A DNA stretch of 64,000 bases, taken from NCBI GenBank assembly GCA_964508975.1, contig CAZDVQ010000003.1, positions 106,165 to 170,164 of the forward strand. Direction: 5' to 3'. The notes under the pieces are model-generated. The model saw only the letters and a list, made by a program, of their open reading frames with translations, was not told the origin of the DNA and ran no database searches. The translations under genes and the position numbers were made by a program. Position 1 is the stretch's first letter. Every line of letters starts with the position of its first letter. Below are positions 51,859-60,898 of this stretch, one piece after another. This DNA is from CAZDVQ01 sp964508975 (GTDB lineage Bacteria > Bacteroidota > Bacteroidia > Chitinophagales > Saprospiraceae).

Positions 51859-53028
51859 ATGAGATATAAATTAAAAATAGTGACGATAGTATCCATCATG
51901 GCGATAATCTTTCTTTCAGTCGGGAGCGAATGCAAGAAAATGACGGAGCAAACGCCTACAGGAAAAGTCTATGCCGTATCGGATACTATTCCAAGTAAGG
52001 CAGATACGATTATAAATCAAGTGCAAAGTGCTGTACAAGAAGGCAGAACCGTCATAACTGCAAAAACGAATTATGAAAGTGCATTTGATGAACTAAATGA
52101 AATGTTGGAAGGTAAGCAACCACAAGACTTGAAAAGAGCCGTATTTTTGGTTGAGAATGCTTGGCATGGTTGTACTTTGTCGTATGAGAATTATTGCAAC
52201 CAAATTAGCGGAATTGTGGAAAAACTTCGTCTCATGGTTCAAAATAAAGGAATCGGGAATTACAAAACTGCCGGAAATTGGGCGGCACATACTTTCTTGT
52301 GCAAGCCTCTACCTGAAAATGGGAACAAGCCTTACATCTACGACTTTGACGACCCATATGGCGCCATGGATTACTCAAAAGCCTTTGTAACCAAGCTATT
52401 GAATACCAAGAAAGGCACTTGCCATTCATTGCCGCTACTGTATAAGATTTTGACGGACGAGTACGGTGGAGAGGTATCGCACCTTGCAGTTGCCCCTAAC
52501 CACCTTTACATCAAGCACAAAGACGAGTACAACAAGTGGTACAATCTTGAATTGACCAACGGACATTTTTCAACAGATGCTTGGATAATTTCTTCGAGCC
52601 ATATCAAAGCTGAAGCCATCGCCAACAGGGTTTATATGCATGGATTGAACCAAAAGGAAAGCATAGCAATTTGTATGACCGACCTTGCAGGTGCATACCT
52701 CAATAAGTATGGCTATGGCCACAACGATAGTTTTGTTTTACGATGCTTGGACGCAGCGATAAAAGCAAACCCAGTCTACATTGTTGCGATAGCATTGAAA
52801 TCTAACGTATTATCACAGCAACTTTTGAAGGAGTGCAAAGCAAAGAACGTTCCGCACTTCAAATATGCAAAAGATATCCCTGAACTCAGAGACCTTGCCT
52901 TACAGGTAGAGGCAATTTACAAGCAAACCGATGATTTGGGTTACGAGGAGATGCCACTAGAGCAATACAGCGAGTGGGTCACTAAGATGCAATCCAAATC
53001 CTCCATTCATAAGCAAACTTCAAATTAG
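51859..53028 (+). CDS. Lipoprotein with transglutaminase-like domain
   Basis: This 389-residue protein has an N-terminal signal ending SVGSECKK, a likely lipid anchor. The central part has a transglutaminase-like (papain-fold) pattern: KKGTCHSLPLLYKIL with the Cys, HLAVAPNHLYIKHK with the His, and WYNLELTNGHF as a possible third site. A helical TPR-like tail follows. It may be a protease or act on a peptide substrate. It lies 10 bp before the Rhs-core gene in a low-GC cassette, so a role in maturing or releasing that product is possible. Confidence 0.75.
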   Translation: MRYKLKIVTIVSIMAIIFLSVGSECKKMTEQTPTGKVYAVSDTIPSKADTIINQVQSAVQEGRTVITAKTNYESAFDELNEMLEGKQPQDLKRAVFLVENAWHGCTLSYENYCNQISGIVEKLRLMVQNKGIGNYKTAGNWAAHTFLCKPLPENGNKPYIYDFDDPYGAMDYSKAFVTKLLNTKKGTCHSLPLLYKILTDEYGGEVSHLAVAPNHLYIKHKDEYNKWYNLELTNGHFSTDAWIISSSHIKAEAIANRVYMHGLNQKESIAICMTDLAGAYLNKYGYGHNDSFVLRCLDAAIKANPVYIVAIALKSNVLSQQLLKECKAKNVPHFKYAKDIPELRDLALQVEAIYKQTDDLGYEEMPLEQYSEWVTKMQSKSSIHKQTSN

Positions 53029-53038
53029 ATATGACGAT

Positions 53039-54142
53039 ATGAAAAATTTAGCAACTGTTTTCGCAATTTTATTTCTTGGTTTGGCACAGAGTCAAGCCCA
53101 AAATCCTTATGCTGCTTTGGGCATCGAGGAGCAAGTACTTCATTATGATGACGAACATAAAGAAGTATTTGATAATGACACAATAAAACCTATTGGGTAT
53201 GCTCTGTTTGATAGAAAAACTGGGCTTATAGCCTTATATGATTTGAGTGATACCCTTATTGCTTGTGATAAAATTGATCCAAGTAAGGTAGCAAAATTTT
53301 TAAGTGTCGACCCATTAACACGTGACTATCCTGAACTTACGCCGTACCAATTTGCATCAAATACGCCTATTCAAGCCATTGATTTAGATGGTTTAGAAGC
53401 GTGGGTAGCATATAGAGACTACTATGGGGATACAAAGACACCTGTCATTAGATTAGTATTTGATAAAGAGCTTCAACCAATAGGGGGTGTGTATGAAGTT
53501 AGTAGGCATTACGACAAATCAGGCTTTATGGAAGCTGCCAGATGGGGCAGCACAAATTATTCAGATTACAGTGATTACTTTCCCAATAGTGGAAACTATT
53601 GGCGCGCAGACGGAAAGTCGCTAATTACTTTCGAAATTGAAGGTGGATTGACTTATGGGCATGCGGCGGCAGAGGGTTCTTTATTTGGTAAGAAAGCAGG
53701 ATTCAACTTTCAAGCGGGCAACTATCTTCTTGGAGGGTCTTACAATAGTTCAACAGGAGGAACTGTTGCTGTATTGAAAACAGATGAATTCAATTTGGTC
53801 GGCGAAATTGGTGGGGGAATTGGGTCTTTAAATATTGGCTCTACTTACAACCCAAGTACAGCTGAATTTTCTAATACAAATGGAGGTTTTGGATTGCCAA
53901 TCGGTGATTTAGATTTAAAACCAACGAATAGTAGCATAAGTGTTGGAGGTAATAGTAAATCAACATTCATTGGCCCTGAAATGAATGTCGCCATGGGCGT
54001 TGGATTAAAGTTGAGATTTGGAGCCTCTTACAATCCTCAGCCATCTTTGACGTCACTAGAGAAAGTGGAGCGTAATGCTTTAGAACAGAAAATAACACCA
54101 ACAAAAGAAGAACCTAAAATTTTTACTAATGGAAATAATTGA
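53039..54142 (+). CDS. Secreted mini-protein with Rhs-associated core and variable C-terminus
   Basis: This 367-residue protein has a signal peptide (about 1-20, AQSQAQ). The Rhs repeat-associated core motif FLSVDPLTRDYPELTPYQFA, followed by NTPIQAIDLDG, lies at about 88-120. In full Rhs/YD proteins this core ends a long shell and precedes a toxin. Here the YD repeats are missing, and the core is followed by a 240-residue Gly/Ser-rich domain with beta-barrel-like periodicity (GKKAGFNFQAGNYLLGG, MNVAMGVGLKLRFGASY). It may be an effector or a degraded remnant. The next gene overlaps it by 14 bp. Confidence 0.78.
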   Translation: MKNLATVFAILFLGLAQSQAQNPYAALGIEEQVLHYDDEHKEVFDNDTIKPIGYALFDRKTGLIALYDLSDTLIACDKIDPSKVAKFLSVDPLTRDYPELTPYQFASNTPIQAIDLDGLEAWVAYRDYYGDTKTPVIRLVFDKELQPIGGVYEVSRHYDKSGFMEAARWGSTNYSDYSDYFPNSGNYWRADGKSLITFEIEGGLTYGHAAAEGSLFGKKAGFNFQAGNYLLGGSYNSSTGGTVAVLKTDEFNLVGEIGGGIGSLNIGSTYNPSTAEFSNTNGGFGLPIGDLDLKPTNSSISVGGNSKSTFIGPEMNVAMGVGLKLRFGASYNPQPSLTSLEKVERNALEQKITPTKEEPKIFTNGNN

Positions 54143-54668
54143 AACCAAAAACATTTTGGAGTTTCGTATTGATGCTCAACACAATTGGATAAATCAAATA
54201 GTATGTTTTATTTTAGGCGTTATTACTTCCCTACTTGGTATCGGTGGGCTATTTATTGAAACTGAATTCATTGGACTAAATTTATCTTTTCTTCTCATCA
54301 TGTTTTTCATTTCTCATGGATATTGGCGGGGATTTGTATGGAATATCAAGGGTGTGGAAATAATGAAAATATTCCGAGACGGAACGTACGATTTTAAGAA
54401 AAATCCTCTTTGCTATAAGCGCAAGGGAAAAATTTTCGATAATCAAATTGGTATTTTCGATAAAAATAAAGATCCGAGCGACCCGCCGCCGAGAAGCGAT
54501 GGTTATATTGGATCATACGGTGGCAGAATAATTATTTGGTATTATCCTATCAATAATAATAAGCCTATTGATTTAACCAAGATGCCCCTATTTTTTAGAT
54601 TTGGAAAATCAATAACAAGTGAAGATGCCGATTTGATAGTTGATAAAATAAAACAATTCTTGAATTAA
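54129..54668 (+). CDS. Membrane protein, possible immunity partner
   Basis: This 179-residue protein has two hydrophobic segments near the N-terminus (IVCFILGVITSLLGIGGLFI, LSFLLIMFFISHGYW) and a soluble C-terminal domain. I recognise no family. The 14 bp overlap with the Rhs-core gene and the low GC of both suggest an immunity or partner protein. This is inference from position only. Confidence 0.6.
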   Translation: MEIIETKNILEFRIDAQHNWINQIVCFILGVITSLLGIGGLFIETEFIGLNLSFLLIMFFISHGYWRGFVWNIKGVEIMKIFRDGTYDFKKNPLCYKRKGKIFDNQIGIFDKNKDPSDPPPRSDGYIGSYGGRIIIWYYPINNNKPIDLTKMPLFFRFGKSITSEDADLIVDKIKQFLN

Positions 54669-54859
54669 TAAATTATCAGTCAACAAGACAATTTAGTCTA
54701 TACGGCTTTATGCCGCACGGCAGCCATGCCAGCAGTTATAGGCAATATTGAAGGTCGAATTCAAGCCTGCTAGCGAAATGTAGCGCTAAAAAAGGGATGA
54801 AGGACTCCGTGATACCGAATCAATCAATCCTGCCCTACTGCGCTAATTTTACATCCAAC

Positions 54860-54890
54860 AAAAAAAGCCCGCCCTTTTTGGGGCAGGCTG
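54860..54890 (-). terminator. Terminator after gldN
   Basis: AAAAAAGCCCGCCC and GGGGCAGGCT pair around TTTTT, 33 bp beyond the gldN stop. On the minus strand it is followed by a T-run. Confidence 0.7.
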
Positions 54891-54923
54891 ATATAGAAAG
54901 CAAGGCAAAAAAGGGTTCCCGAT

Positions 54924-55805
54924 CTATTTTACCCAGAGGTCTTGTTCGTAGTTGAAAATCTCGTTGTGTATTTTATCTGATTCGAGCAGGGCGTTAACGC
55001 CTTCTGCGTAATCCTTGACACGGCGGTCGTGCACGTTGGATTCTTTGTAGATATAACTCGCGAAGTAGCGCATTTCCAGCATATCTTCCCAGCTGAGGTG
55101 CGAGGCATCGTTGCCGCCAGGGTTGTAGGCTTCGTATTGGGCCAAAGCGGGACGAGCGTGTGGGTAATATATCCAGAACAAAGGGGCTTCAAACCTGAAG
55201 TTCCCATTATCGTCGGTGTGGTTGTACATCGGGGCAATGCCCAGGATACGCACTTGCATAGTTGAGGTTTCTTTGTCGAAAAACCAAACTTCTTTCACGC
55301 GGTAGCTTTTCACATCGGCCCAGTTGAGCTCGTTGTACACCACTTGTATCTCGTCGACCCCAGTTTCGGGATCTGTAACCCAAATGCTATCGGATTTGGC
55401 GAAAATGGACTTTAACTCGGTACCTGAAATGGGTTTTGTAAACTCCTCATCGCTGTAAACCTTGATGTTACCGCAAGATGATTCTTTTTTCAACACCTCG
55501 AAGAAAGGCATTTTGGCGTAACCAAAGTATTGGTTCATTTTTTCTTGTACGGGAATAACCCTCCAGATGCGTTTTTCCCAAACTACATCTGATTCGCGGA
55601 TGTGATCATAGGTTAAAATGGGCCTATTCACGGTAATTTCCCGTTCGTACACCCCGTCGAGTGGCTTTGGCTCTGGTTTGGCGCTGGGTTTAGCCGTAGT
55701 TGGCTTGGCTACCTGGGCTAGACTTTCACCCGCTTCATTGATTTGTGCCAATACTACGTTAGCACAAGATAAAATCATGAAACTAAGGACAATCATTTTT
55801 TTCAT
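54924..55805 (-). CDS. gldN: Gliding motility / T9SS protein GldN (PorN)
   Basis: This 293-residue periplasmic protein (signal about 1-20, ANVVLAQ) is of the GldN/PorN family, which forms the periplasmic ring of the T9SS with GldK. The family segments are ADVKSYRVKEVWFFDKETSTMQVRILGIAP, FWIYYPHARPALAQYEAYN and SWEDMLEMRYFASYIYKESN. GldN is normally the last gene of gldKLMN; here no gldK, gldL or gldM is adjacent. It may be a second copy or a relocated gene. Confidence 0.9.
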   Translation of the reverse strand: MKKMIVLSFMILSCANVVLAQINEAGESLAQVAKPTTAKPSAKPEPKPLDGVYEREITVNRPILTYDHIRESDVVWEKRIWRVIPVQEKMNQYFGYAKMPFFEVLKKESSCGNIKVYSDEEFTKPISGTELKSIFAKSDSIWVTDPETGVDEIQVVYNELNWADVKSYRVKEVWFFDKETSTMQVRILGIAPMYNHTDDNGNFRFEAPLFWIYYPHARPALAQYEAYNPGGNDASHLSWEDMLEMRYFASYIYKESNVHDRRVKDYAEGVNALLESDKIHNEIFNYEQDLWVK

Positions 55806-55821
55806 ATATATTAGGTTTTAG

Positions 55822-55870
55822 TTATTAGTTATTAGGGATTAGGGATTAGGGATTAGGTTTTAGGGATTAG
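55822..55870. repeat. TTAGGGA tandem repeat
   Basis: Imperfect units of TTAGGGA/TTATTAG, three of them exact (TTAGGGATTAGGGATTAGG). It looks like a simple satellite upstream of gldN. Confidence 0.7.
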
Positions 55871-55917
55871 ATGACTAAAAACTCTGCTCTCTGCATTTTG
55901 CACTCTGCTCTAAATCA

Positions 55918-56026
55918 TTGGCCTAGCGATGCGAAGCAGTGGCGCAACGCGCCAGACCGCAACGCGGGCCGAGCGAACAGCGAGCTGCGTAGCGTAGCGC
56001 CGACGCGCAGCGGCGGAGGCCCCAAA
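55918..56026 (-). repeat. GC-rich modular repeat
   Basis: Reverse copy starting TGGCCTAGCGATGCGAAGCA with GCGCAACGCGCC, ending GGAGGCCCCAAAAA. Confidence 0.7.
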
Positions 56027-56322
56027 AATTAGATAATTTTGATTTTTTGGGATTTAGCGTTTTTGATAAACACAGGCATCTAAAAAATTAAACATGTATA
56101 TGTGGCTGCATAAGCGGGCTTTGATTATGCGTTTTTAACGCTTTGAGCGGTGTAAAAATTATCCAAGATCATTTTTTTCCTTTTCATGTCAGACGCTTTT
56201 GAAACCATAACGCGGGGATGACAAAAAAGATACAAGGCGCTTAAGTACTTATAATTAACTTACTTATCCTTAAAAAGTCGTTACTTCGCGCTGCAAATTC
56301 ACCAATCAAAATTATCGAGAAC

Positions 56323-57288
56323 ATGATTCGTATTTTAGCCAACGACGGCATCGATCAAGATGGCCAAATGCTTTTAGAAGAAGCTGGTTATGAAGTCGTT
56401 ACACAGAACATCCCACAAGCTGACTTGCTCACGGAACTCAACAAGTTCGACGGCTTAGTGGTGCGTTCGGCCACCAAAGTGACCAAAGAACTTATTGATG
56501 CATCACCCAACCTGAAAGTGGTGGTGCGTGCGGGCGTAGGCGTTGACAATATCGACGTGGAGTATGCCCAAAGTAAAGGTATCAAGGTGTTTAATACGCC
56601 CAACGCGTCATCTGGCGCTGTTGCCGAGTTGACTTTTGCGCACATGTTTGCCTTGAGCAGGGCCTTGCATTTATCGAACCGCGAAATGCCAAGCCGTGGA
56701 ACCACCGAGTTCAACAAGTTGAAAAAAGAATATTCTGCTACGGGCGTTCAGTTGCGTGGTAAAACCCTCGGTATCGTTGGTTTTGGCCGTATTGGACAAG
56801 AAGTAGCCAAAATTGGTCTCGGCTTGGGTATGAACGTGGTGCCAGTTGACCTCGTTCAACGCAAGTTGCGCATCGACATGGAGATGTACAAAATGCAAGA
56901 TGCCGCCTTGTCGATTACCATCGAGACCGTGACCATGGAGCAAATGTTGCCACAAGCTGATTATATCACCGTGCACATCCCGTTCACCGGCGGTAAATCA
57001 ATCTTGGGTAAAGAGCAGTTCGAGAAAATGAAAGACGGCGTTATCCTGATTAATGCTTCACGCGGCGGTGCTATTGGCGAGGAAGACTTGCTGGAAGCGC
57101 TCAACTCAGGTAAAGTTGGCGGTGCAGGCCTCGACGTGTTTAACGACGAGCCAAAACCGAAAGAAGCCTTGATGACCCACCCACGCATCTCTTTGACACC
57201 GCACATCGGTGCATCAACAGAGGAAGCGCAGCGCAACATCGCGTTGGAAGTGGCCGACAGGTTGATTGAAATCTTCGGATCAAACTAG
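56323..57288 (+). CDS. serA: D-3-phosphoglycerate dehydrogenase
   Basis: This NAD-dependent 2-hydroxyacid dehydrogenase, 321 residues, is likely the first enzyme of serine synthesis. The Rossmann motif GFGRIG is at 153-158. Catalytic residues lie in INASRGGAIGEEDL (Arg), the late NDEP region (Glu) and TPHIGAS (His294). It is the short type lacking the ACT domain, common in Bacteroidota. Another 2-hydroxyacid dehydrogenase cannot be excluded. The gene is 18 bp upstream of the glycosyltransferase gene. Confidence 0.87.
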   Translation: MIRILANDGIDQDGQMLLEEAGYEVVTQNIPQADLLTELNKFDGLVVRSATKVTKELIDASPNLKVVVRAGVGVDNIDVEYAQSKGIKVFNTPNASSGAVAELTFAHMFALSRALHLSNREMPSRGTTEFNKLKKEYSATGVQLRGKTLGIVGFGRIGQEVAKIGLGLGMNVVPVDLVQRKLRIDMEMYKMQDAALSITIETVTMEQMLPQADYITVHIPFTGGKSILGKEQFEKMKDGVILINASRGGAIGEEDLLEALNSGKVGGAGLDVFNDEPKPKEALMTHPRISLTPHIGASTEEAQRNIALEVADRLIEIFGSN

Positions 57289-57306
57289 TCAAACCACCCT
57301 AGCGTT

Positions 57307-58491
57307 TTGAAAATTCTATTTGTAGCCAACCGTGTGCCTTATCCACCCTACCGCGGTGATAAGCTCAAGATTTACAACTTGGCCAAGCAACTCCACGGTA
57401 AACACGAGTTGCACCTCATCACTTTTGCTCAAACCAAAGAGGATTTGGGCTATAAAGCCGAGTTGGAAAAATACTTCGCGCAAGTAGAATTCATTTACCT
57501 GCCCTTGTGGCAGTCGGTATTACAATGTATACTCGGTATTTTCTCGAAAATCCCTTTTCAAGTCTTGTATTTCCGCTCGGCGGCATTCCGAAAGGCCTTG
57601 AACAAGCGTTTGGCTAACCAAACGTACGACGTGTTGCACGTGCAGCACCTACGTATGGCCCAATACCTGCACGACAGGCAAGATTTGCCCCGTGTATTGG
57701 ACCTACCAGATGCTTTTTCGTTGTATTGGAAACGCCGCAAGGCCATTAAACGCAATTGGCTCAGTCGATTGTTTGACCATGTGGAATCAGGCCGTGTGCT
57801 GGCTTACGAGAAAATATTGCATCAATTTAACCTCGGTTTGGTGTGCTCGGTAGAGGATTTAAACTTCCTTAAAACCGAACACCAAACCGAGCATTTGCGT
57901 ATATTACCCAATGGGGTAAACTTAGAAACCTTTGACATTAAGGCTGGGCACGATTACCAAAACCATTTGAACTTGCTGTTCACGGGCAACATGGACTATG
58001 CGCCCAACGTAGATGCCGTGCAGTATTTCGTGAAGGATATTTTCCCGCTGATCCAGGCCAAATATCCCTCGGCGCATTTTACCATCGCGGGCCAACGCCC
58101 GTTGCCCAAGGTGAAAGAATTAGCCTCGGAGCATGTTTCAGTAACCGGTTTTATCGCTGATTTAGCCGACGTGTACCGCGAGGCCAGTATCGTGGTGGCG
58201 CCCTTGCGTTTTGGGGCCGGCACGCAGAACAAAGTACTCGAAGCTATGGCCATGGGCGTGCCCGTGGTTTGCTCAAACGTAGGATTTGAAGGTCTTGGGA
58301 TACAGAATGGCGAAGGAGCCTTTATGGAAACCAGCACCGAGGGCTTTGCCCAAAGGGTATTGAGCTTGATGGACAGCCAGTCGATACGCCAAGCTACAGG
58401 CCAACAAGGCCACCAGGTGATGCGCGATCGCTTTAGCTGGCAAGGCGTGGCGCAGTTGCTCGAAGGTTATTTCGAGGAGGTGAAACATTAA
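57307..58491 (+). CDS. GT4 glycosyltransferase (TIGR03087/XrtA-associated type)
   Basis: This 394-residue GT-B glycosyltransferase resembles the TIGR03087 family that accompanies exopolysaccharide/XrtA systems. RVPYPPYRGDKLKIYNLAKQL, ILPNGVNLETF and the donor-site SIVVAPLRFGAGTQNKVLEAMAMGVPVV are present. The start is TTG at 57307, because MKILFVANRVPYPP is the natural family beginning and no ATG fits. It follows serA closely; rfbA lies downstream, so cell-surface glycan synthesis is likely. Its TAA stop is exactly at a MITE-like derivative. Confidence 0.87.
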   Translation: MKILFVANRVPYPPYRGDKLKIYNLAKQLHGKHELHLITFAQTKEDLGYKAELEKYFAQVEFIYLPLWQSVLQCILGIFSKIPFQVLYFRSAAFRKALNKRLANQTYDVLHVQHLRMAQYLHDRQDLPRVLDLPDAFSLYWKRRKAIKRNWLSRLFDHVESGRVLAYEKILHQFNLGLVCSVEDLNFLKTEHQTEHLRILPNGVNLETFDIKAGHDYQNHLNLLFTGNMDYAPNVDAVQYFVKDIFPLIQAKYPSAHFTIAGQRPLPKVKELASEHVSVTGFIADLADVYREASIVVAPLRFGAGTQNKVLEAMAMGVPVVCSNVGFEGLGIQNGEGAFMETSTEGFAQRVLSLMDSQSIRQATGQQGHQVMRDRFSWQGVAQLLEGYFEEVKH

Positions 58492-58533
58492 GAGTATGTT
58501 TTTCCCTCGAAACCCAAAATCCAAACATACTCT
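58491..58533. mobile_element. MITE-like element, short derivative 2
   Basis: 43 bp from AGAGTATGTT to CATACTCT. It keeps the CCCTCGAAACCCAAAATCCA part, the complement of the left half of the full copy at 137-298. It begins at the last A of the glycosyltransferase stop codon (58489-58491). Confidence 0.7.
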
Positions 58534-58599
58534 AAGCGCCATCAAGGTCTTGGTACTCAAATTTTTATATTTTTGCTCTCCCAACAAACACACATAGCA

Positions 58600-59463
58600 A
58601 TGAAAGGTATTATCCTGGCAGGCGGCCTTGGCACTAGGCTTTATCCACTCACGATGGCCGTGAGTAAGCAACTTATGCCCATTTACGACAAACCCATGAT
58701 TTATTACCCGCTCTCTACTTTAATGAGTGCCGGTATCAGGGAAATTCTCATCATTTCAACGCCGCAAGATTTACCCAACTTTAGAAAATTACTGGGCGAC
58801 GGTGCCGAAATTGGCTGTTCCTTCTCGTACATCGAGCAACACGAGCCCAACGGGCTTGCCCAAGCTTTCGTGCTGGGCGAGCAATTCATCGGCCAGGATA
58901 AAGTAGCCCTCGTATTGGGCGATAATATTTTTTACGGCAACGGCCTCGAAGAACTGTTGCGTGCCAGCAATAACCCCGATGGCGGTGTGGTGTTTGCATA
59001 CCCGGTTTCTGACCCGGAGCGCTACGGTGTAGTTGAATTCGATAAGGATTTCACGGCGCTTTCTATCGAGGAAAAACCCGTTCAGCCTAAATCAAACTAT
59101 GCTGTGCCTGGATTGTACTTCTACGATAATACCGTGGTAGACATTGCCAAAAACCTTAAGCCATCACCCCGTGGCGAATACGAGATTACCGACGTGAACC
59201 GCCATTACCTTGAAGCCGGTAAATTAAAAGTAGGCGTGTTGGGCCGTGGCGTCGCTTGGCTCGATACCGGTACGCACGAGTCGTTGATGCAAGCCAGCCA
59301 ATTTATCCAAGTCATCGAGGAACGCCAAGGTCTGAAAATCGGCTGTATCGAGGAAGTCGCTTGGCAAATGGGCTTTATCGACAATGCACAACTGGAAACA
59401 CTGGCGCACAAGTATCGCAAAAGTGGCTACGGTGAATATCTTGCAAGGTTGTTGAAACTCTAA
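58600..59463 (+). CDS. rfbA: Glucose-1-phosphate thymidylyltransferase (RmlA)
   Basis: This enzyme makes dTDP-glucose from glucose 1-phosphate and dTTP, the entry to dTDP-rhamnose and other surface sugars. It has 287 residues. The start MKGIILAGGLGTRLYPLT holds the nucleotide-binding loop, KQLMPIYDKPMIYYPLS follows, and the metal site is in VLGDNIFYG. I chose the ATG at 58600. The upstream region has a TATTTTTG (58568-58575) fitting a -7 promoter element. The 3' end overlaps the convergent DUF4403 gene by four bases. No rmlBCD genes are seen here. Confidence 0.94.
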   Translation: MKGIILAGGLGTRLYPLTMAVSKQLMPIYDKPMIYYPLSTLMSAGIREILIISTPQDLPNFRKLLGDGAEIGCSFSYIEQHEPNGLAQAFVLGEQFIGQDKVALVLGDNIFYGNGLEELLRASNNPDGGVVFAYPVSDPERYGVVEFDKDFTALSIEEKPVQPKSNYAVPGLYFYDNTVVDIAKNLKPSPRGEYEITDVNRHYLEAGKLKVGVLGRGVAWLDTGTHESLMQASQFIQVIEERQGLKIGCIEEVAWQMGFIDNAQLETLAHKYRKSGYGEYLARLLKL

Positions 59464-60842
59464 TCCAGCATTTCAACATTTAGCTTTCCTACTGTTATAG
59501 CACGTAGCATAAGGTGTTGCTGCTCAGGGAAAATTTCCATGATGTTCAAGTCTGTAATCTGACCGTTCAAACTGATACCGCCGTCAAGCTTACGGTTGAG
59601 CTCGGTTTGGAGCCTAGCCTTGCTGCTTTCTAGCATTTCGCTCAAATCATACTGCGCTTTTTCACGGAGGGTCTTGGTTATCTTGTCGTTAAACATCCAC
59701 TCGGCGGTATTCAACAGCAAACTTTTCGATTTGACGTCAAAATTCAAGTCGGGGAAACTAATCACATGTGTTTCTGCATCGTAATGAGGCGTACCTACCA
59801 AGTAAACGGTTCCCTTTTTGCTACCAGTAAACGAGAGTTTTAAGGCCATTTTGTTGCTTCCAATTCCCGAGACGCTGGCGGCCGTAACGGTAATTTTCTT
59901 TTTACCAACTTCAAACACCTGTCCTGTTAACGCATTGTTTAAGTGTCTTGTAAGCGTGTCATATTCCGCCACAAGATCTAGGTAAATATTAAAGCCTTCT
60001 TTTTTCGTATAGCTCGACAAGTTGGGCAAAGCTGTGCTGGTAACCGTTTTTGGGCTAGCGCTCACCAGAGGATTAGCCGTCAATCCCACCGAGAAGTTCA
60101 GTACCGAGCCGTTCATGTTGATTTCGCTCAGGCTAATTTGTTTCGGGTTTACGTACAGGTAGCCAAATTCGCCAATTTTCAGCTCGGTCGATAGCTGTTT
60201 CCACAAGGCATCCACGTCTTTTTTAAAATCAACTTCGCCCACGCGTTTGTCTACCTCGCCGCCTAGGTCTTTCAAAGGTTGGCGGATGTAACCAACCAGC
60301 CGGTCGGTGGCGTCGATGTTTAAAACACTAACCTTGCAGCGGTCAACGGGTTCCAACTGCGTCAAATCGGTTTTAGAACTGAGTTTATAGTTGGGTAAAA
60401 CCTTCACGGCGGCCGTGTAACCAATATTTATCTTGCGCAATGGCTCTCCTAGTCCACAGCTAGCGGTTACTTTGGGCACCACGCAATTATCCATCACGCA
60501 AGTGGCGCAATAAGTCAGGTCAATCATGTACTGCCCTTGGAACGCAAAGGTTACCTTGTTGCCGCTTCCCTTGATGTTAAAAGGCGAGCGTTTAAATTTA
60601 TAGGTGTAGCGCAGTCCTTCACACGGGCTTTGTTTATCGCTAAACTCGTTGGGTACCGAGCTTTCGGCTTGCAGAAAATATTTTTTCAGGTCAACGCTAA
60701 TCGGCACGTCAAAGTGTGTGGCCGGTTGCGGCATACGCGGAATCTCAATGGCGCTCACATCGGGCCGCTCGGCCAGGATACTCGTTTTACACGATGCTAA
60801 ACTAATACCTAGGATGATGGCCAAAGGCAAAATACGGTTCAT
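59460..60842 (-). CDS. DUF4403 lipoprotein
   Basis: This 460-residue lipoprotein (GISLASCKTS, Cys about 18) belongs to the DUF4403 family. The duplicated beta-rich architecture and segments such as FGYLYVNPKQISLSEINMNG and LVGTPHYDAETHVISFPDL are of the type found in lipid-transfer (TULIP-like) folds, an inference from family reports. Three conserved Cys residues (YCATCVMDNC) could form disulfides. Its end overlaps rfbA by four bases on the opposite strand. The start at 60842 places the lipoprotein signal first. Confidence 0.83.
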   Translation of the reverse strand: MNRILPLAIILGISLASCKTSILAERPDVSAIEIPRMPQPATHFDVPISVDLKKYFLQAESSVPNEFSDKQSPCEGLRYTYKFKRSPFNIKGSGNKVTFAFQGQYMIDLTYCATCVMDNCVVPKVTASCGLGEPLRKINIGYTAAVKVLPNYKLSSKTDLTQLEPVDRCKVSVLNIDATDRLVGYIRQPLKDLGGEVDKRVGEVDFKKDVDALWKQLSTELKIGEFGYLYVNPKQISLSEINMNGSVLNFSVGLTANPLVSASPKTVTSTALPNLSSYTKKEGFNIYLDLVAEYDTLTRHLNNALTGQVFEVGKKKITVTAASVSGIGSNKMALKLSFTGSKKGTVYLVGTPHYDAETHVISFPDLNFDVKSKSLLLNTAEWMFNDKITKTLREKAQYDLSEMLESSKARLQTELNRKLDGGISLNGQITDLNIMEIFPEQQHLMLRAITVGKLNVEMLD

Positions 60843-60898
60843 ACAAGAAAGGTTTTGCGTACAAAGGTAATTACTTACCAAAAACATCTTTTATTTTT

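Larger units (their letters stand above)
55806..56322. other. Gene-free stretch with TTAGGGA tandem and GC-rich repeat
   Basis: A TAGGGAT-type tandem (about 55820-55868) and a GC-rich repeat (55918-56026) lie between divergent gldN and serA. The AT-rich remainder has no obvious gene. Confidence 0.5.
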
